DNA of 64,000 bases, taken from assembly GCF_963678975.1 (NCBI RefSeq), contig NC_089274.1, forward strand, positions 5,382,001-5,446,000, given 5' to 3'. The DNA is from Dysidea avara. Its lineage: Eukaryota > Porifera > Demospongiae > Dictyoceratida > Dysideidae. Shown in pieces: positions 58,301 to 64,000 of the stretch (positions are counted from its first letter, which is position 1; the number at the start of each line of letters is the position of its first letter). The notes under the pieces were generated by a model, which was given only the letters and a program-made list of their open reading frames with translations, was not told where the DNA came from and searched no databases. The translations under genes and the position numbers were made by a program.

Positions 58301-61300
58301 TCTCGAGCTGAATACAGCACTTGGCTTCGCCTCATGCTGTGTTGGTCTCTCGCCCATGCCCTCATGCTATTTTTTTAGTGTTGCGCCAATAATCGTTATT
58401 GGGCCAATACTGACTACTAGCTGATTAATTGGTTTTGATAAATCGAAGCCATTGTTAATCACCACTGTGCTGTGTATTATAATAATGTGGGGGGAGCTAA
58501 ACATAAGTTATTTGACATTTTAATTAACTTATGTGTTGATGGATTAGCAGTGACCACAAGCCATGCCCATAGTAAACTGTCAGGTTTTAGGCCATGCCCA
58601 AAGTGAACTGACGTTTTAGGTTTCTATGTAGTACCAGCCACTTGTCTCAACTGTTTAGCAGTAGCAAAATGTACTTAGAAAGCAGCATGAATAATTCTCT
58701 TTGATGTTGACACAGTTAATGAAGTTATTGATACCACTTTGAGACCTGAGGTGAGGGCTCTAAGTTTCATTTAGAGACCTCTTGTCACGTGAGACTGTTA
58801 TGGTAAATTCAACAACACTTCAAAGAGTTTTCTATGTTACTGATTTAATTAGTGGTTGTATGGTTAGTGAGATTTGGGTTTTTACCTTCATCAGCCATAC
58901 CAGCACTTGACCAATCTAGCCATCAACCGAAAGAGCCAGCTGCTCGATGCATATCACAGTTATCCCAACAATGTTCACATTCACAACTAACTAGCCATCA
59001 GTGAAACTACTGGTGTTGCGAGTTTACAGTAAGCACATTTGCGTTCGTCTGCTTGTCAGCACTGTCGCCATTAGACCATCAACACACTTCAGCTATGCTA
59101 TTGCACCTGTTTGTAACATTTGTCACTCTGTGGCCAGTTATAAAGCCTGTAGCTTCGTGGAGAGCTGTTATAAAGCTTGTCGCTTCGTGGCCAGCTGTTA
59201 TAAAACTTGTCACTTCGATTCGTGGCCAGCTGTTATAAAGCTTGTCGCTTCGTGGCCAGTTGTTATAAAGCTTGTCACTTCGTAGCCAGTTGTAATACAG
59301 TTTGTAGCGTTGTAATAAAGCTTGTCGCTTCGTGGCAAGTTGAATTACAGCTTGTCACGTTGTAGCTAATAAAGCTTGTCGCTTCGTGGCATCAGTTGTT
59401 ATAAAGCTTGTTGCTTCATGGCCAGTTGTAATACAGCTTGTCACGTTGTAATAAAGCTTGTCGCTTCGTGGCCAGTTGTAATAAAGCTTGTCGCTTCGTG
59501 GCCAGATGTTATAAAGCTTGTCGCTTCGTGATCAGTTATAATAAAGCTTGTCGCTTCGTGGCCAGCTTGTATTAGCTAGTAAACAAGCCTTGGACCTAAA
59601 TAACAGCTACTAAAACAACACTAACCTGGCCACTAAGCCGGCAGCACAAGCAAACACGCTGTAAAGGACCTTACCTAGCGTGAGTCTGTGCTTCTTTTGT
59701 CAGTGCTGGTAATGAGCTGCTTTCTAAATAGGTTAGATACCCACTGTCGCTTTTTAGTAGGGTTGAAACTCTCGTGCTTGGTTTGGCACCTCGGTGGGAA
59801 TTAATTAGTGACCTCGGCTGCACCTCGGTCACTAATTAATGCCACGCCTCGGTGACCAAACCGCGCCCTCAGGTTATCAATCCTACTAAAAAACCTCCAG
59901 TGGGTATCTAACATACACTTAAAACCTGTTTACCACAAGTAACTTTTACTTGGGGTATACATCTAACTTTACATTTTAGCCTAGAATAAGCTGTATATCA
60001 ATACTTATGTCACTAATGTGAGTCATTTAATTATGATGAGGATGAGTGTTAGTGTTATTAGTATATATCGGATTGGATCGGTTATCGGTATCAGCTAATT
60101 CTGTTGCTTAATATTGGTTGTCGGAATAATCGACTAATTTGGATATCAGTGCAACACTACTATTTTTTCATGTTGTACTTGCGGCGGTGCTTCAACTAGC
60201 ATTAATCTACCGTACTTCATACTATTCTTTGGAGTGGAGTTACGCAGCTGATTGAGAAATAATACAGTACAGTTATGTAAGGAATGTTACAAAGCAACCC
60301 CACTTATACAGCATGATTAATCACATGCATAACATAAATCGCTAAAACTAGCCTGACTATCCTGGTTCTATGACTAGAAATAGATTTCACAAACACTTTA
60401 TGATAGTCTGATCACAGAAAATTGGAGAAACAATCTCACACAGATGGCACGATGGACCACGTGTGTAGCACTGTTAATGCTAAACTAACCAAACTATATA
60501 ATCCTACCAGTTCGTTCTACGACTACAAATAAATTATGCAACAACTTACTGATAGTTAAATCACTGAAAATTATACAATTCGGGTACTCGATAAAATTGC
60601 TCTGAGCAAGGTGACCAGGAAGTACAATAAATCACTTAAAGCACTGCTTATACTTATGTATTCAAAAACTACAGTACTCAGAGACAAATACATGACTTGG
60701 CTTTGTCTTATGCTGTATTAGCCTCTTGACACACCCTGAATTTTCGTACACACATGTGGCAGGGCTTTAACTATAACTGATACAGTACAGGTATGCAGCT
60801 AATTGTTACTGTATGAAAAATACAATATGCATGGAATTTTTATCCTCCCACACAAAATACAATATTGTAATATTCCTTTCTGATTGTGATATACTTTTAA
60901 ATAACTTTGATCAGGGGCGGTGGAGCAGGCCAAAGAGTGAGGGGGCCAGGCTAGCTGTAAGCTGAAGACCAAAAAAAAAGTAATACATGCTGATAATATC
61001 TGCCCTCCATCAATTATATCTCCTTATTTATAACTACACATATGTAGCTAAGTAGCTTGCTACACTGCTTCTCTGAACACTGTGACTGCTCTATTAGAGT
61101 ATCTAGATCCTGACTGTTCTATTAGAGTATCTCAATCTTTTCTTGCAAACATTGTCCCATAAAAGTGTGTGTGTGGGGGGATGGCTTCCCTGTCTCCACC
61201 GCCTATGGCTTTGATCACCAAAAAATTTGCACATGAATGTACATAAACACAAGACTGTACGAAGTCTTACAATACCAAGGTCACGATACAAAAACAAGTT

Positions 61301-63597
61301 TTTTACCAATTAACAAAGACATTAACACATCCATAAATAAGTTGTTTGCATAAGTGCTAATAACCTAATTACAAAGTTTAACAAAATAGCTAGTTCATAA
61401 GTAAAGCTTTTGTTTACCACAAATACGTATTATATGTTTACATGTTGTCTCAGTAGTCCATTTGTCTAGTCTGCAAATTTAGTGCCATGTAATGCAGTAG
61501 GTTACACTCTGTTTTAGAAGTGAGAGTACCTATCATGTTCAGATGATAGAAATCCAATTAAATCTTCTCTCATTCAAAGGGTACATTTATGGGCTCAATG
61601 TAGTCTAGTAATTATACTCTCCTGTGTGGGAGAGTATATTGTACTTGGTTTGCACATACTTAGGTGGTTTCTCTTTTTTCCAGTTGTATGTTTGGTGAGA
61701 TGCTCAAGCTAAATAGTGTTGTTGAATTGCGAAGGATATCTTGGTTGATAATCTTTAGGACAATTTTCAAGACTTTTAATTAAATGCTCAATTCGCCTGC
61801 CAAAAGTACTGCAAACAATACTGCTTTTCATACCAAGGAAATGTGCAATGTTATTATTTTTATTGTTTCTTGGCTGATTATTCACACTAAAAATCGAGAT
61901 ACTCTAATAGAGCAGTCACTTACTCTAATACAGCAGTCAGGAAAGGCTGATATACTCTAACAAAACAGCCAATCATAGAGCATAATCTTGATTTGGAAAG
62001 CACATAAATAGGCTGGATGTTTGAACATGCTCAACAGCATAATATAGGCTATTTTCAAAGTGTGTGTTTATGTTTTTCCCTTTAACTATAATGAGAGTAG
62101 CAGGATCTACACAAAAGACTTTACTTGTCACCAGTGATAGAATTGTTCTAACCCAAATTAGTGCTCTGTCTGGTCCAGTTCTTTAGCTAATGGCAAAAAG
62201 GCTGAGTAGGTGAGTGTGTGCATGCGATGTGTGTGTATGTGTGTATGTTTAGAAACTTTACTCATATTGCTACAGTCTAGACCAACTTTGATGCCCGGTT
62301 ATACTCGGTTGCTATTGTTGTTGTTTCCTTGAGCAAGAACTTTACTCATATTGCTCCAGTCTACAGACAGCAATGCAAGCAACCTGCTCAAACAGGGATC
62401 TTATAGTCTTCATCACTTCACAAGTTGGCCACTTGGGCAATTGTGTTCGGAATCAAATGGCCTAAACAACCGATCTCGATGGAAATGAGATTAACAGATA
62501 AGCCAGAAAGCTGAATGTCATACTATATTGATCTCGAAGAGATACGTATTTCCTAGTAGCCTAAGAGGCATGCTATGGTGTTTTTGGCAGTTAAATACCT
62601 GAAGAGCCCAATGGGAAGGTAGTTCACACTGTTTTTACCACTATAAGGATTTGCTTATGTGGGTGCGTACGGTCAAACATAGATAGGTAGATAGATTAAT
62701 AGATAAATACACACACATCTTTACAAAAACAATTTCAGTAAGTGTAATCAAACAAGCCAGCACTTTAAACACAGTGGACTTGAATAAACATTTATACAGA
62801 AGCATTCTCAGTACTTATCTACCCCTGATTTATGGAGAAACTACTGTTTTTTCCTTAGTTTCTACCATATCCATTGAGAGATCTCTGTGTGTTTAACATG
62901 CTGGCTTGTTTGACTCTTGTTTCTTTACTTTTTTCAGTGCTCTCATTCCCATATTTTAATCTTTAAAATTATTTTTACACTAGTTAATTATGTGCTTAAA
63001 CACTTTTCCCTATGTATGCAGTAACTGTTATGAAAAGTTTCAATTTTAACCAGTACATTCACGTTTAGGCCTGAAACAGCCTCGACTGGAATATCACATG
63101 CTGATGATCGGGATGTGCCAAGACCTGATTCAGGATTGGGAAAAACCAAAACTTCCACCACCTCAATACATTTGGGGCTCAAGCAGGCTACGAAAGACAG
63201 TGACAAACCAAAGCCAACTCCATCACCTGAAAATTTGTCTGTAGACAACACTACAGATGTATCTTCACCATCTGACAGATATAAGCTATCATTCCTTTCT
63301 TCACCATATATTTTTACCCAAACCAGCAGTGGAGGTAACCAAATAATATTATATACACTTTGTTACTTTCATTAATGGAATAATTTGTATATAGACATTA
63401 CTAGTCCAGCTCATGATCATGCACCGCAAGAACCAGTAAGGAAGTCTATATACAAAGCTAGGCAAATCAAATGTATACTGGATATTTGTATATAGCTGCA
63501 TAAAATTGACGAAGATGTGATTCAACTTGATGAAGGATATGTACACACTCTCTATCATGTCTTGCATGGGACAAAAGAATCATGCTCATTTGGACAG
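55125..63597 (+). CDS. Unknown multi-exon gene, 3' end outside window
   Basis: Four exons join in phase: 55125-55336 (ATG start, donor GTGAGC), 63069-63334, 63395-63435, 63496-63597; the last ends at a GTTTGG donor, so the gene continues to the right. About 207 residues are visible. The first exon is basic at its start (MSQRKRTERK) with an Ala-rich run; the second is rich in Ser, Thr, Pro, Lys and looks disordered; the fourth (starting LHKIDEDVIQLDEGYV) looks folded. I recognise no domain. The first intron is 7.7 kb and full of repeats. Support is the codon phase (2, 1, 0, 0) carried without a stop across all junctions. Confidence 0.68.
55451..55752. repeat. MITE in intron 1 of the unknown gene
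   Basis: GTTTGCGTTCACCTGAGCCC at the left and its inverted match GGGGGCTCAGGTGAACGCG at the right. About 300 bases. Confidence 0.62.
55840..56085. repeat. CCAACCAGCTAG minisatellite
   Basis: Imperfect units of about 18-22 bases built on CCAACCAGCTAGTCAGCAG. Confidence 0.65.
56930..57830. repeat. Older MITE with AACCTCT-TAATC-GAC repeats, split by a hAT MITE
   Basis: Words of the form CCTCTCTAATCTGAC recur near 56934, 56960, 57520, 57600 and inverted near 57815. Exact ends are unclear; pogo/Tigger-like termini are possible. Confidence 0.45.
56990..57488. mobile_element. hAT-type MITE with 8-bp duplication
   Basis: Ends CAGTGTTGGG and CCCAACACTG, flanked by TTTACCAA at 56982-56989 and 57489-57496. 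The interior is rich in GTTACGTAA-type words common in such MITEs. It sits inside an older repeat with AACCTCTCTAATCTGAC-like ends (56930-57830). Confidence 0.83.
59130..59575. repeat. 30-bp minisatellite (AAGCTTGTCGCTTCGTGG)
   Basis: About 14 imperfect units with ATAAAGCTTGTCGCTTCGTGG and a GCCAGTTGT spacer, inside the 58376-60159 hAT-like element. Confidence 0.82.
59730..59912. repeat. Palindromic MITE inside the hAT-like element
   Basis: GTTAGATACCCACTG and CAGTGGGTATCTAAC close a hairpin with CACCTCGGTG-rich arms. Confidence 0.68.
60912..61207. mobile_element. hAT-type MITE (296 bp)
   Basis: Starts CAGGGGCGGTGGAGCAGG and ends with the inverted match CATAGGCGGTGGAGACAGG. Flanks ACTTTGAT and GCTTTGAT agree at 7 of 8 bases. 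Confidence 0.72.
62749..62914. repeat. Short inverted-repeat element
   Basis: CAAACAAGCCAGCACTTTAAAC at the left and its inverted match GTTTAACATGCTGGCTTGTTTG at the right. Confidence 0.6.
63069..63334 (+). CDS. Exon 2 of the unknown gene (Ser/Thr/Pro-rich)
   Basis: Acceptor CGTTTAG; its first base completes ATG (Met) with exon 1. Encodes 88 full codons of low-complexity, charged sequence such as KPKPTPSPENLSVDN. Donor GTAACC, phase 1. Confidence 0.68.
63395..63435 (+). CDS. Exon 3 of the unknown gene
   Basis: 41 bases, acceptor TATATAG, donor GTAAGG. Encodes DITSPAHDHAPQEP with the base left from exon 2. Confidence 0.6.
63496..63597 (+). CDS. Exon 4 of the unknown gene
   Basis: 34 codons, phase 0, acceptor GTATATAG, donor GTTTGG. 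Includes DEGYVHTLYHVLHG, with no family assigned. Confidence 0.62.
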
Positions 63598-63718
63598 GTT
63601 TGGATCAAAAATTGTGCATGAGTTGGTGTGTTTACAGTTACATTATCTTGTTTGTATCTGATCACTCATAAAAGAATGCTTATTAATGTATCGCTAGTAT
63701 TTAAAAGAATTGTTAATT

Positions 63719-64000
63719 TGTGACCGGATTTCATATAACCCGGCTTCCACACACACACAAAATCAAACTTACGTTTTTACCAGAAATGGATTGCTGATCT
63801 AACACACTATCATATTCCACTCTGTATTTCCTTCAGGACTGGAAAGTCTGGTTTCTGCAGCTGCTTTCTTCCGACCCTGTCAAAGCCACGAGTGGAAGAT
63901 TGGCGCCATTAGATGGCCATGGCTTTGTTGTAATGGTGTGTGGTGAGCTGGGACTTCACAGAGAGCTCGCCAATGGTGTTCTCAATCAATTTGGAGTGAT
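63719..64000 (+). repeat. GTGACCGGATTT-family element, long form, cut by window edge
   Basis: Same repeat as 35760-36045 in the other orientation. It lies in the next intron of the unknown gene. Confidence 0.7.

Larger units (their letters stand above)
58376..60159. mobile_element. hAT-like element (1.8 kb) enclosing a minisatellite
   Basis: Inverted ends TAGTGTTGCGCC and (inverted) TAGTGTTGCACT, flanked by a 9-base direct repeat CTATTTTTT (58367-58375 and 60160-60168). Contains a 30-bp minisatellite and a palindromic MITE, but no transposase frame. Same family as 34336-35279. Confidence 0.68.
60170..63068. other. Right part of intron 1 of the unknown gene
   Basis: Apart from the hAT MITE at 60912, clusters of the dispersed CTCTAATAGAG motif (61087-61140, 61885-61960), a GT-rich run near 62215-62250 and the 62749 inverted repeat, no feature is seen. 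Confidence 0.5.

Overview
The window is animal genomic DNA: AT-rich, with GT-AG introns, small exons and few genes, and packed with DNA transposons, MITEs, retroelement scraps and minisatellites. A sponge is my best guess for the organism (several transposon protein types here are ones I associate with sponges and cnidarians), but nothing in the window proves it.

Host genes. (1) A protein kinase gene on the + strand enters from the left edge and ends near 44.3 kb. Ten exons (1-26, 1188-1284, 1346-1411, 4922-5095, 5160-5362, 25483-25605, 25825-25908, 29572-29673, 29972-30073, 44203-44286) join in phase and give the kinase landmarks in order: AIK lysine, HGDVKDTN catalytic loop, DLG, GTPG-KATE, DVW helix F, NRPDA end helix. 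Its introns reach about 20 kb and 14 kb and hold most of the transposons. (2) A second + strand gene of unknown function starts at 55125 and runs off the right edge (exons 55125-55336, 63069-63334, 63395-63435, 63496-63597, all in phase), with a 7.7 kb repeat-filled intron. (3) Between them, 49.45-51.1 kb looks like a spliced transcript with a CpG-rich start and a tandem series of similar exon-intron units; it may be non-coding.

Mobile DNA. The 20 kb kinase intron carries two complete elements. One (12689-15771) is a Tc1/mariner-IS630 relative with matching 27-bp TIRs, a TA duplication and an intact 12-exon transposase of 481 aa, whose D-to-E spacing (81 residues) resembles the described DD82E SAILOR group. 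The other (19020-23451) is a TTAA-flanked Kolobok-type element whose Mutator-like transposase is followed, in the same spliced frame, by a YqaJ-type exonuclease domain; one TGA breaks the frame. Smaller pieces are a decayed retroelement C-terminus (16.7-17.1 kb), a Ulp1-type protease pseudogene (28.1-28.5 kb), a LINE ORF1 with a PHD finger (52.0-53.0 kb) and a LINE 3' end (53.35-53.54 kb). Non-autonomous elements with visible target duplications include hAT-type (43.1, 57.0, 58.4, 60.9 kb), TTAA-type (5.6, 33.4, 36.2, 37.0, 41.3 kb) and TA-type (0.7, 11.3, 27.3 kb), many nested. A tRNA-like SINE head lies at 17.4 kb, and a short dispersed motif with a near-palindromic CTCTAATAGAG core recurs from end to end.

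All exon calls rest on splice signals, phase agreement and motif reading by eye; no database search was possible.
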